Shown here piece after piece: positions 52,490-62,600 of a stretch of DNA of 64,000 nucleotides. Below the pieces are notes generated by a model. The model had not been told where the DNA came from. It searched no databases and saw only the letters and a list, made by a program, of their open reading frames with translations. Numbering within the stretch: the stretch's first letter is position 1; each line of letters begins with the position of its first letter. This stretch comes from Rotaria macrura. Its lineage: Eukaryota; Rotifera; Eurotatoria; Philodinida; Philodinidae. The translations under genes and the position numbers were made by a program. The stretch lies in the NCBI GenBank assembly GCA_900239685.1, contig OENT01000632.1, forward strand, positions 26,762 through 90,761, given 5' to 3'.

Positions 52490-52870
52490 AAAGGACCCAA
52501 ACCGATTCGGAAACCCTTCGGAAACTTGGAAAGGTTTGCGAGAGGGTTTGCGAGATTTTCAAACGTTTTCAAATATACCATTTAGGTTTCCGATTTGTCA
52601 GAAACCCGGGGTTCCCCAGAATGCCGAATTCAATGCCTTTGAGGTTTTCTGGAATACCTTATTCTTAATGTCGGAAACCAAACCTTGTCCTCGGAAACCG
52701 TTAGGGTACTGTAGGAAACCGATTTTATCAGAAAAACTGAGCTGGTGTCCGAATGGGTTTGGGAGAATACCTTTCCGGTTTCCGAAGTCTTTCATCGGAA
52801 ACCTTTTAGATTTGCGAGCGTACTGAGTGTTGAAAAAGTATGCTAGAATACCGAAATCGGTTTCTATGTG
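52490..52870. repeat. GGAAACC-rich degenerate repeat cluster (copy 1)
   Basis: At least nine occurrences of tcggaaacc or its inverse ggtttccga in about 360 bases, irregularly spaced and on both strands. The same motif dominates 54775-54885 and 63620-63980. No coding potential recognised. It may be part of a dispersed repeat family. Confidence 0.55.
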
Positions 52871-53458
52871 TTATTGAATCTGGAAAAGGTTTCCACAGTT
52901 ATAAAACACTTGAATGTTTCAGAAAACAGCCGATAATAAGTGTTCAAAATATCTTAGAAGAACTTTTTAGGCGTTCAAATTTTCTTTCCAAATCTTCAAT
53001 TCCGCCCATTTTTAGGTATCTTTAGTTCAATTGAAATTGCTTTTTAGTGTTTATAACTAGCTTAATTACGGGTCAGCACTTATTCATCCCTTTTTCGAAA
53101 CCTGAAAGAACCCTATAATTTTGAAATCATATTATTTAATCTTTAAATTCATAAGAAGCCAATTTTAGATTATTCATGATAAAAGATAAATTAAGATTTT
53201 GCACACGTAAATATTCTTAGCGAAAAGCTTATGTGATTCTGTCTTTATCCATTGAATTTCAAAACGACGGAAACTCTACACAGCCATAGTGTATTTAAGA
53301 CTTATACGGGATTCCACTCGAGAAATTCTGCACTAGAGTTATAAATATCACTGTCTGATTCCTGCAAAATAAAGTGACTGAAGCATACAGAAATCACATG
53401 AAAAGCTCCTCCTTCAGAACACATTCTGACATGCAATGTAAAGTAGGATGAATAAATA

Positions 53459-53940
53459 CTACTGATGAGTTCCATTTAAAGCGGAAACCTGATGAATTAT
53501 TCCCAAACGGTTAAACCTGCCAAATGAACTAAAATCCACTGTGCAATATACCTGATGATCACGAGAAACCGTCAAACGGTAGCTTTTTTTAGACCTTTCC
53601 GTCTTGTGATCAAAATAATAACACAACTTCACCGAAGGAAATTCGAATCCATTATTACTTTTTCGATCCGAGCTTCCATTGGTTAGAAAGCCGGTCAATT
53701 GCAAATTCAACTGCTGAAAAGTAAGATTTTTAATCTTAACTCCTTTCTCCATTTCGATGAAACTTTGCAATAGGTTATCGGGGCCCAGCAATTCGAATCC
53801 GTTATCCTTTTCTCCAATTGAACTTGTATTGGTCAGAAACGCAGCTCTTGGTGTGAGCTTTTTCTCGTCGTTTAAACATAAGTTGTTGGTAAGGAGCTTA
53901 TTTAATTGGGGCGTTGAACAAATACTAATATCTTATAAAG
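53459..53940 (-). CDS. Unidentified exon-like reading frame with internal duplication
   Basis: About 160 codons open on the minus strand, without an ATG near the upstream end. It could begin after an acceptor near 53935 (atattag). Two similar segments lie about 50 residues apart: FLTNTSSIGEKDNGFELLG and FLTNGSSDRKSNNGFEFPS. The end reads VSALNGTHQ. I do not recognise the family. It sits between two GGAAACC-rich clusters and may belong to a mobile or decayed gene. Confidence 0.3.
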
Positions 53941-54218
53941 ACGTAGTATTTATTGCGGCAGAATAGTGTAATATTCGAAATTTTGATGGATGTGGATGAT
54001 TTGCTTTTCTTGCAAGTTATTATTGAATGATGCGCTGAGTTAAAAGAATCCTCAAAAAGTTTATTTTTTTTCTGGGGAAATACGTGTCACTTCTCATGGT
54101 ATGAATCATGAGATTGTTTATGTATATCTGAGTATTTTCACTTAATATTTCTGTCTTACGAAGTCAATTTTCATATCAGTCGAAGAGAAAATCATTATTT
54201 CTTTTATTTGTGTCTTAG

Positions 54219-54382
54219 CTCCTAGATATAATGACGAATTCATAATGGTGAGTTCGATTTCAAAAGTTAAAAGCTGATCAACTGTATCTTTTCTATTTAG
54301 ATCCAACGACAGATCAACTAAGAATAATGGTGGGTTCGATTTTGAAAGTTGAAACCTTATCAACTGTTTCATTTATATTTAG
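54219..54382 (+). repeat. Two tandem 82 bp units resembling exon plus intron
   Basis: Unit 1 is 54219-54300 and unit 2 is 54301-54382. Each has 29 bases ending in ataatg, followed by 53 bases that begin GTGRGTTCGATTT and end TTTAG, exactly like a bdelloid-sized intron. The 53-base parts match at most positions; the 29-base parts are weaker. An acceptor-like tgtcttag precedes unit 1. Either a small minisatellite or a tandemly duplicated exon-intron pair. Confidence 0.6.
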
Positions 54383-54769
54383 ATTCAACATCCCAAGTCG
54401 GTGGCTTCATGAACCAGATGCTGCAGGAACTGGTAGAGAAGATGCGGTAGATAGCCCGTATACTGCAGAAAAGCACGTGAAATCAGTGGCAAATTGTGAT
54501 TGTTACTCATGCCGAGAGCTTTGCCAAGTTTTTTTTACTGTGTTCTACCAACTTGCTGTGTTTTACGGCAAGAGTCGGTGGAAATCATTGGAGAAACTTA
54601 GGTAAAGTTTCCGGGCGGAGTGGTGCTGCTACGTTCCAGCGATTATCCAAGTGTTCCTGGAGGATACAGTTATTTGCCCGCATCTTTATTGTCTGCTCTT
54701 GCAGGCTCCGGTGTGCAGAACGATCGACCTGGTTTATAGTTATCCGGTGGTTCTCATTTGAGATCGCGA

Positions 54770-54890
54770 ACACTTCAACGTCGGAAACCTTTAATCCGTT
54801 TCCGAGGTCGGTATGCGAACGAGATTTTTACTTCCTTTGTTGGTTTCCGAAGTCTCAGAAACCCTCTCCGGGTTTTATGGGGTACGGGAT
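54770..54890. repeat. GGAAACC-rich degenerate repeat cluster (copy 2)
   Basis: Contains tcggaaacc, gtttccgag, ggtttccgaag and cagaaaccc within about 110 bases, as in the cluster at 52490. Together they bracket the exon-like frame and the 82 bp units. Confidence 0.5.
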
Positions 54891-54960
54891 TTTTAAAGAG
54901 TTTGAAGACATGATTTTAGTACTGGGTGTACGAAAATCGATTAAGTTTGTCGAAGATTGA

Positions 54961-56424
54961 ACGAAATATTGGGTCTTTTTCCGCTGACATACAGTAGATA
55001 TTTATGGTCGGTTATCCTACGAACACCTACTGGAGGGCATTAACTTCATTCCAACATCTACTATCATCATGCCTGAGGACGATACTCCTGAAAGTGGCCA
55101 TTGATAACAATGCATAAAATTAAAAAAAAACAATTTGAGCCAATGCATTTGTAATTATAAGCCATATTTTCATTTACAGATTAACGCATACACTACGGGA
55201 CGACCTTACTTATATATATATATATATATATTACTTCCTCCCGTGTGACTCATTTCCACTTACACGACACAAACACCATTATCTCCTCTCATTATGTTCA
55301 ACACACGTAAAACAGAAAAGACAAAATATAGGCGTCCATGTACCCAAAGATGAAATAAAATGGAAAAATTCAATGAAAACGTGCCTAAAATATGCTGCTC
55401 TCCATCATAATACTTTCATGATTTGTTTCCATATCACACTCCCCTTGAAAAAGATGATTGCCAATCTTCAATAAAACTCTTCAAGTACGAATTATAATTC
55501 TCCCAGCAATATTGTAATAGTTTATAAAACTCAGCAATACATAACTCTTGCCATCAATTATTCATCATAAGAATCGTCAGTTTTTGAGAATTACGGGTTG
55601 TTCAAAGGGCTCTTTCACAAAAATTTCCCGTTTTTTCAACATCAATATCAATCCATATCTATCTGATACAAAACACCCAAACAAAACTTTTCCATCTGCC
55701 ATGAATCAACTAGAGACTCTAGATAATGACTAACAATTGAAAAGTCAAATATGACAAAACTATCTGCACGAAGAGCTGTAGTCTGCACATCATGACACGT
55801 TCGATACAGTACATAAGCAGCCACACACCCACACCCCACAAAACCCACAACTGGAACGGTATATTACATTTTCGCCGACAATTTTTTTCCAGACGACGAT
55901 TTTCGCCGATTCCAACGTCACCTTAAGAATTTTTCTTTATTTACATAGAAACAAAGAAAATTATTTCGGTGAAGCTGGAATCGGCGAAAATGGACTAAAT
56001 CCTCCTCACACACACTCACTCCAATAGTACAATTGCCACGAAATTGGCACACATGTTCGAAAATTCAAATGACGAAGTTGATGCATCGAAATTCATTCTT
56101 CTCTTCCGTTGTACACATCAAAATTGACAGCTGAAAGAGTCCAGCTAAGAGAAAGAGGAAAGCAGAATGAATCATAGATTTCTTTCTGTTCTCCTTCATG
56201 TGCTTTTACAGCGTCGTCAACTACATCATCGAAAATTCTGAATGAAAAGAAATAATTCTTCTTACCAATCTCTCCTTTTATATTTGTGTAGGCACTTACC
56301 CCGTCTGTTCTTTTTCTTCCAAGTTTGCCTTTTACAACCATTCCACGAGCTGCTTTTATATTTAAATTTGATAAGAATATATGGAGCACTTTAACCCGGT
56401 TTTTTTCTTCGAACACGACACATC
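54961..56424. other. Region without recognisable gene, with TA tract and hairpin
   Basis: TA microsatellite at about 55209-55231; C/A-rich stretches near 55250-55300 and 55820-55850; a 93 bp hairpin at 55899. Nothing coding was recognised. The ADP-ribosyltransferase promoter would lie just before 56425; no clear TATA box is evident. Confidence 0.45.
55899..55991. repeat. 93 bp near-palindrome (MITE-like)
   Basis: attttcgccgattccaacgt … and its inverse gctggaatcggcgaaaat form the outer stem. Matching continues inward through tcacc and ttttcttt…aagaaaa, so most of the 93 bases can pair. An additional single copy of attttcgccga lies just upstream at about 55868. Confidence 0.65.
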
Positions 56425-57162
56425 ATGAGTTCGGCGACACGCTTTACTGATATCACTACCATAAACCCAAATCTTCCATCTATTTTTGGCTATCTCGACT
56501 GTCCTCTACTTCCGTTGGACATAGCACTAGAACCCATTTTACCGTTCATTGCCAATCTGGAAAATTATATTCGATTGGCAAAGCAACACTGTAATCAAAC
56601 ATCGATTCTACTCACAAGAGATGAATCTGCTTCGATCTATCTTTACACTATGGAGTGGGGCGAGAACAGTTTCTACCGAGTTCTCAACAAAGCTTTGCGC
56701 TCCGAAAACCGATCGGCTCTGAAACCGTGGTTTTCTTTTCTAAAACTGTTCCATGTAGCTCTAGAAAAATTACCCAATCTCAAAATGAATCTGTGGCGTG
56801 GTGTATATGCTGATATTAGCAGTAGTTTCAAAAAGGATGATGAATTCACATGGTGGTCCATTAATTCATGCTCGTCTTCAGTAGATATAATCAAGACTTT
56901 CCTCGGTCCCCAAAGCACTCTGTTTCTAATTGAAGCCGTCAATGGGAAGAATGTGGTCGACTATACGTGTTTTCCACAAGAAAGCGAAGTTCTGCTCGCC
57001 CATGGCACACGTTTGCAAGTTGTTAGCGATGTACTTGACCATCCAGGAGGGCTGCATGTCGTACATCTTCGTGAATGTTCAAACGAGAGTGAGTCTCAGT
57101 TTCATTGTTTTTCAAATAATTTTGGTTTTAATAAAAGAAACAGTATCTGCAAGATGGCTTAA
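56425..57162 (+). CDS. R-S-E type NAD+:arginine ADP-ribosyltransferase (ART)
   Basis: Mono-ADP-ribosyltransferase domain, ATG at 56425. The R-S-E triad is visible: R125 in LWRGV, the STS-like strand WWSINSCSSS at 143-152, and FPQESEVLL with E186 and E188, the ExE pair associated with arginine as acceptor. This domain fills residues ~60-215 and closes with the VHLRE strand. No signal peptide. After residue 221 a strong donor (GTGAGT at 57089) and an acceptor at 57137 suggest an intron. Splicing them gives a tail ending at 57259, while another frame there stays open to 57338, so the true C-terminus is uncertain; unspliced reading stops at 57162. Such ARTs are abundant in bdelloids. The MORN-repeat frame 1.2 kb downstream could be part of the same gene. 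Confidence 0.75.
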   Translation: MSSATRFTDITTINPNLPSIFGYLDCPLLPLDIALEPILPFIANLENYIRLAKQHCNQTSILLTRDESASIYLYTMEWGENSFYRVLNKALRSENRSALKPWFSFLKLFHVALEKLPNLKMNLWRGVYADISSSFKKDDEFTWWSINSCSSSVDIIKTFLGPQSTLFLIEAVNGKNVVDYTCFPQESEVLLAHGTRLQVVSDVLDHPGGLHVVHLRECSNESESQFHCFSNNFGFNKRNSICKMA

Positions 57163-58354
57163 TAATGTATTCGATCGTGTTTCGGAGTATAGAGATTACC
57201 CGTTATTTAGCAAAGTATTCAGAACAATCCCTGCAGAATTCACATGGGAAGCATGCTGAAATCGCTTCAGTTGTCAAAGAAAATATTTTCGCCAAGCCTG
57301 TTAAGACATATGCAATTATGAAAGAATTGCTATCGTAGACTAAAACGAGATCAAAAGTACGTGTCGACATATCTCTTAGTCTGTAAATGAATGTAACGAT
57401 CAAATTATCTTACTATACCCATGGCCACTTATCAGTAATCAAATGTTTTTGCTCAAGAACAGAACGAGAAACGTAAGCAAGACTACACGTTCAAATACAT
57501 TAACAGTTTTTTTGTTATTGAATACCAAAAAAAGAATCGAGATATGAAGGTTTCTCCCTCGTCTTTTACCAAAAAGTATATTTCGAGCTAAAAATATGAA
57601 GCAATAGTCCCAAATATATTATACAGTTGAGTGTATACACTGGTTAATCCATATTGCTTACATTTTAAAAGTTAATGGCTTCGGAACATTTCATCGTCAT
57701 TGTGATAATAATACAGATCCTTCTTCGTTCAGGAAAGCGCAAAACATGATTTTTTTCCTTCACGTCCATTTACGACATTCTGCTTTGTTCGACTCGGCTG
57801 AAACACTGACTTTAAATACTTAGCAGTATTCTATAGAGTTGTACCTCTCCGTTTTCGTTCAGGGTTTCACATTCCAGTATTTGTATTATTTGAATACCAT
57901 GTATTGGTTCGTCCACTAAAATTTTGCAATATTTTTTGGACTAGGATAGAAAGAAAGCAAAACTTTTGGAAAACCTCACAAATAACTCAAAGATCTTATT
58001 TTAGTTATTAACAAAAAACTTTCAGTTCAATGTCGCAATATTAAATGGGAATCATAACAAGTTCCGTTGAAGTTTTAACAAAACGGATATTTTTCTAAAA
58101 ATCTTGTGAAAGCTTGCTTTTAAAGTGATTTCTTCGGACATAGGTCTCTTCAGTTTCTTTCTTCTAATATTGATTAGTCTTAGTCCGATTGAAAATATTC
58201 TTATTGAAAACTTGAGAAGAACACAGATAGGGGATATTACTAATAAAAAAACATTTTCGCATTCTGCAAATGTTTTCGGTACACAGTTCAAGAAAAACGT
58301 CACTCTTGTCTTTGCGGCACCAATGAGTTAGCTCGTGAACAAAAACGTCTACTA
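57163..58354 (+). other. Interval between ART and MORN frames
   Basis: Holds the possible ART second exon (57138-57338) and then about 1 kb without clear coding sequence. The MORN frame is open upstream of its ATG from about 58255 (…GTNELAREQKRLLM), so an upstream exon may exist here. Confidence 0.4.
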
Positions 58355-58840
58355 ATGATCACTATTTTAGTGCCGGGAAATAGAACAACACCACCAATTC
58401 CCACTCACACCTCCATTCAACCACTTTCATCTCTATCCACTCCGAATGTCGTCAAGAAACATATCGCCTATCCAAGTGGTGATGTTTACGATGGAGATAC
58501 ATTGAATCATCTTTATCATGGATATGGAGTTTATATGTGGAAGAATGGGGATCGTTATGAAGGCATGTGGGTGAACAATCGGCGAGAGGGCCAAGGTACT
58601 TGGGTTTGGGGAGACAGATCTTCGTCAGCAGGAGATCGTTATTCGGGTCAATGGCATTTGGATAAGAAGCACGGACAAGGAGAATATATTCAGGCGAATG
58701 GCGATGTCTATGCAGGAGAATTTAAAGATGACAAACGCGACGGCAGTGGTGTTTACCGAATGCGAGAAAGCGGTGAATGCTTTAATGTTATTTATAATCA
58801 AGATGAGCTGTTGACTATGACGGAAATGCCAAGTAGCTAA
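58355..58840 (+). CDS. MORN-repeat protein
   Basis: 161 aa from the ATG at 58355, but the frame is open upstream, and an acceptor-like attttag at 58364-58370 could start an exon instead. After a proline/serine/threonine-rich lead (residues 8-35) come four MORN repeats at about 39-61, 62-84, 92-113 and 114-135, with the typical YxGxxxxxxxxGxG pattern (GDRYEGMWVNNRREGQGTW, GDRYSGQWHLDKKHGQGEY, GDVYAGEFKDDKRDGSGVY). MORN repeats bind membranes or partner proteins. Alone it would be a small adaptor; joined to the upstream ART it would be an ART-MORN protein, a combination I regard as plausible for rotifers but cannot confirm. Confidence 0.75.
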   Translation: MITILVPGNRTTPPIPTHTSIQPLSSLSTPNVVKKHIAYPSGDVYDGDTLNHLYHGYGVYMWKNGDRYEGMWVNNRREGQGTWVWGDRSSSAGDRYSGQWHLDKKHGQGEYIQANGDVYAGEFKDDKRDGSGVYRMRESGECFNVIYNQDELLTMTEMPSS

Positions 58841-59029
58841 TCCAAGAACTCCTGATCACGTTCTGCTATTAGAAGTTCAATGAAGACGAATCACTAAAAT
58901 TCATTTAATAATCAGTTGGATTATTATTTTAACTTAGGCTATTCAAGATGATGGATGTGAAACAGTTACCACGAAGAAAGTATTCGAAAATAGTGAGTTT
59001 GGGTGGGGATTATTGATCGATGTGACCTG

Positions 59030-59345
59030 AATTTTCGGTAATGGTCATGGAGGGTTTGGCGTGGCTGTGGCTGTGGGTTTCGTTTTGAGTCTCGGTGTGG
59101 CTGTGATTTTGGGTACCGGTCTGTGCTAGTGTGGGAGGGTGGAAGGGCTAGAGTGAAGGTGTTGATCGGGATGTATAAGTGGGTGTGGCAGTGGCTACGG
59201 ATGTGCCTTGGCTATGAGTGTGAGCGAGCGTTCGTGTGTGGATGTGGATGTGGAGCTGAATCTGCTTTTGGACCAGTGAAGGTGAGGGTGCGGGCATGTG
59301 TCGTGTTGATCTGGGGTTGGGGGCTCTGAAGTGTTGCCATAGGTT
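59030..59345 (+). repeat. G/T-rich strand-asymmetric tract
   Basis: About 315 bases with loosely repeated gtggctgtgg-like words and several G runs (ggttgggggc near 59315). The opposite strand is C/A-rich. It could be a degenerate minisatellite with G-quadruplex potential. The apparent open frames are probably compositional. Confidence 0.5.
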
Positions 59346-60123
59346 TTGGTGTTACTTTTGCTGTCTGTAACTGTATCGAGTGGGTTTGGATTTCGCTGTT
59401 CGGGCCCGTGTGATTCAGGATAAGATAAGCGATCAAACTCTTATGCAGAAACTCATCCACTCTCAGCCCGAGTTGCACAGGAACCGGCACATTCACACCA
59501 TCCTCATATTACACACGGGAAAACTCACTAGCACTCTGACTTGTTGAGATACTGAATTGATTTGATTCATGTCGATCGCAACTGATCAGGTACATCCGTG
59601 AACAACGACTTTTGATCTACTCAATCGAAAGGAGGAAGTGATTGACGCTTTGGGTCAAGCTTTACGGTACATTAAATTTTACCTTCATCCGCACCCGCAG
59701 CCATACCGAAGCCCCAATCTGCCCCCGCACCCTGCACATCATGTTCATGATTACTCTTATATTCAAGAATTTTCTACATGAACATTTGTGTCTCATCTTT
59801 TCATGGATGCATTCACAAGATCCCACCTTTCTCTAGACTGTTAACCTTTTGTTGACTCTAAAGTTCACAATTTAAGACAGCCCTGTTGATTTCATATAGT
59901 AAGAAAGCCAATGCGTGATGTAGACAGACGCAGCCAGTGATAAAGTTCAAGGGGCAGATTCCTCGAGCGTATAACTATTCTCTTTCCTTTTCTTTCGCCT
60001 TTTCGCCCTCTGCCGCCGCATATTAATAGGAAGCAGCTAGTCCATTTCATTTCGTGAGTTCAAGCTCGTCGTCGTCTCTCGTGGCATACTTTTTTCATAT
60101 CTCGACTCTGATGCTCTTGTGAT

Positions 60124-60441
60124 ATGTATATCTTCAATTCGAACGTCTCGCCCGATGACTTATTACAAGATGCTCTTACATTCAAGGACGACCTGTTCTA
60201 CAATCTCACCGAGACGTTGATCTCGTCCGATGTCTCTCAAATTCTCAAGGGTCAGCGTATCAATTCGATCAATACATGTCTCCTTTGTTGTGGAGTAGTC
60301 TTTCTTTTTTTAGACATCGTATTGACTGGGAAAAGTCAAGACTCGACCATTAAAAAGAGTCGTAATTCAAACTACTGGTCTATAAATAAGAGATGGAAGA
60401 CTTTGATCCATTTCAGACATTTGAACACCCCTTCTGGTTGA
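60124..60441 (+). CDS. Possible first exon of an unidentified gene
   Basis: Starts MYIFNSNVSPDDLLQDALTF with a G+C-richer codon pattern than the surroundings and no stop for 105 codons. Coding character is good only to about residue 52 (…KGQRINSINTCL). After that the sequence turns hydrophobic and T-rich, as at an intron; a GTAGTC donor-like site is near 60294. Continuation exons were not identified. The family is not recognised. Confidence 0.3.
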   Translation: MYIFNSNVSPDDLLQDALTFKDDLFYNLTETLISSDVSQILKGQRINSINTCLLCCGVVFLFLDIVLTGKSQDSTIKKSRNSNYWSINKRWKTLIHFRHLNTPSG

Positions 60442-61552
60442 TTTTCTAGTCAGAAATCTTGAAAGCCATCAACCTGGTGAACGGGAGTGAAAGATACATT
60501 GCATTTCATTAAATCGATGTAACTCGCAGAGACAAAACGTTTTTCAGAAAAGGACGTACAGCAGACGAAGTGACAAGAATTGAAAGTGATATTTGAAAAA
60601 CAAATAGAATCCAAAATATCCTTTGAAAACCTCCAAACCCAAATAGTCCGAAAAAGTCCCCAAATCCGCGTGTACCCCTTGTATGTTAATCATCATACCG
60701 TTCCATATAAACAGCAATAGGTTTTTCCAAAACATGCTCCCCTTATTATTAATCATTTTCTTATATTATTTCCGTTCGTTATCGAATTCATTTAATATGT
60801 TAAAGAAGTTAGTATAAGTAAGTGATCCAGAGCAACAGTTTTTATATGGGCGTCATTTTCCTGCTGTAAACGGACACTTTTGTTGCCCACCAGTTGTTGT
60901 CTAGCCCTCGAGAAACGTTGCCCTGTATATCTCAGCTCTTAAGCAGCAGTCCATGGAGAGTATATAGATGATTTGATAGAGCGAATTTCGCTCAAAAAGA
61001 TCCAATATGTGGTTGAGCATACGAATTCGGCTTAAGAGGCTTTTCTGGATCGATGTTTTAGCACTGATTTCGTATATGCACTGTTGACGATTTTCTATTG
61101 CGCCATTTAATGATTTACAAAAACCAATGTCTAAATGCTTCAAGTCATGAGGAGCAAAAATATATCATTAGAATAAATCACATTATTTTTAGTATCGAAA
61201 AATACGGAGCACAAAATTTCACCCATTCTTCGGGTCATATAGATGACAACAAATTCTTAAAGCAATAATTATTCATCAGAAAGTCAAAACCCCCAAGTTT
61301 TTTACTGCATATATAACTCGTAGAGGCCTATCACATGAGACATATTTGAGCAGATTTGGCGAGCTGATGATTGATGGGGTTTGAAACCTGATGGGGCTAC
61401 CCATATATTATCCTTTGGTCTTGTTCTTGCAGTTGTTTCCAAACAACCGAAGAGATTTTATTATATCCCATCCCCAAAATAACCAATGTCTACAAAATCG
61501 AAAAGAAAACAATATTTACTCATCGAAATAAACGTGAAAGTGTTTTTCTCAC
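60442..61552. other. Region without recognisable gene
   Basis: Only short frames without motifs. No further LRR exons were found downstream (minus strand) of the exon pair at 61553-61778. Confidence 0.4.
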
Positions 61553-61778
61553 CGTGTTCTGTCCAAGACCATCGGGGATATGTTGTCGGCCAACATCTCC
61601 TATTTTATTCTCCGGGAGGTTGAGTTCGATGAGTATCTGTGTGGGAGGAATCGGTGGTCAATAGAGAGAGAGACGAATAGAGATCGATGCTCACCGTGTT
61701 CTGCCAAAGAGCACCTGCGAAATGTTGTGCCCCGACATCTCCTATTTGATTGTATTGAAGGTTGAGGTCAATGAGTGT
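61553..61778 (-). CDS. Two leucine-rich repeat exons (NLRC3/RNH1-like), partial gene
   Basis: Minus-strand exons 61778-61695 and 61636-61553, each exactly 84 nt (28 codons) with an acceptor (…cacag) before and a GTGAG donor after. They encode TLIDLNLQYNQIGDVGAQHF… and ILIELNLPENKIGDVGRQHI…, each ending QNT: the RNH1/NLRC3-type LRR consensus LxxLNLxxNxIGDxGxxxLAxAL. One repeat per exon and phase-0 introns are typical of such genes. The intron between is 58 bp. Whether these belong to a functional gene or are a leftover fragment cannot be decided, because neither start nor stop is visible. Confidence 0.65.
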
Positions 61779-61854
61779 CTGTGTAGGATGAGTAGTTGGT
61801 CAATAGAGAGGGAGACAAATAGAGATAGGTATTGACCATTTCCAGGGGGAAAAG

Positions 61855-61985
61855 GTGGATTCTCAGGATTCCGAATCCCATAAAAATCCAGAAAATCCCA
61901 AGAGAATCCCACGAGCATCCGAGGAATCACAAGAGAATTCCAGGATAATCCCGGGAATTCCATGAGAATCCTGGGAATCCTGAAA
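61855..61985. repeat. Degenerate GGGAATCC/GAGAATCCC minisatellite
   Basis: About 130 bases composed of aatccc/ggaat words spaced 10-15 bases apart (agaatcccac, gaatcacaag, gggaattcc, gagaatcctggg). Imperfect and bidirectional. Confidence 0.6.
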
Positions 61986-62525
61986 ATATAATCTATATTC
62001 TGGAGTATTAGAAGCATCAATTGAAGCAATTTACGAAGCAGACTATACAGATAAACTAGTTTCTGTGAAAAAAGGGCTTCTTGTCATTAAAATTATAATA
62101 CAAATTCTTCTGAAATTCGTAATTCTTATCACCGAGAAAGCAAGTTGCAACATGTTGATTTATGGAAACAATCTGGTTTATGCTCTTGATGATATAAATT
62201 ATAGGTATTATCTAGGATACATAAACAAATCAAAGTGATGCATATAAGTATTATACTTAGAAACTTTAGGAAAAGGCCTGCTTATGTCGCGAAAATCGTT
62301 GTGTTTTCAATAATTTTTTAAAAATCAGTGTATATATCGCGATAATATCTGCTGGGCATCCCATGTAAAAGAGAATAAAATCGATGATTTCGTGTAAACT
62401 AAATGGCGATTGAGCAGGTAGTAAAACACCGACTTCGATTCCTTCTTCAAATGGATGACCAGCAGAAAAAGTCGTGATTTACACTGATATTTAGAGAATG
62501 ACCAAAATCACAACGATTTCCGTTT

Positions 62526-62600
62526 TACACTCTAAAAAAGAAGGAACTTTACCGAACCCTTTTGTGGGATTCTGTAAAGCTCTTATTGTTTTAGAGTGTA
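62526..62600. mobile_element. 75 bp MITE with TA flanks
   Basis: Terminal repeats CACTCTAAAA … TTTTAGAGTG, bordered by TA on both sides, as for Tc1/mariner-type insertions. Too small to encode anything. Confidence 0.6.

Noticed and set aside
57138-57338. Alternative ART second exon ending at 57338
   Set aside because: The frame looks protein-like but is out of phase with the GTGAGT donor at 57089, so it is mentioned only as an alternative.
59123-59496. Open frames in the G/T-rich tract
   Set aside because: Low-complexity Val/Trp/Gly or Thr/His/Pro peptides on opposite strands, explained by base composition.
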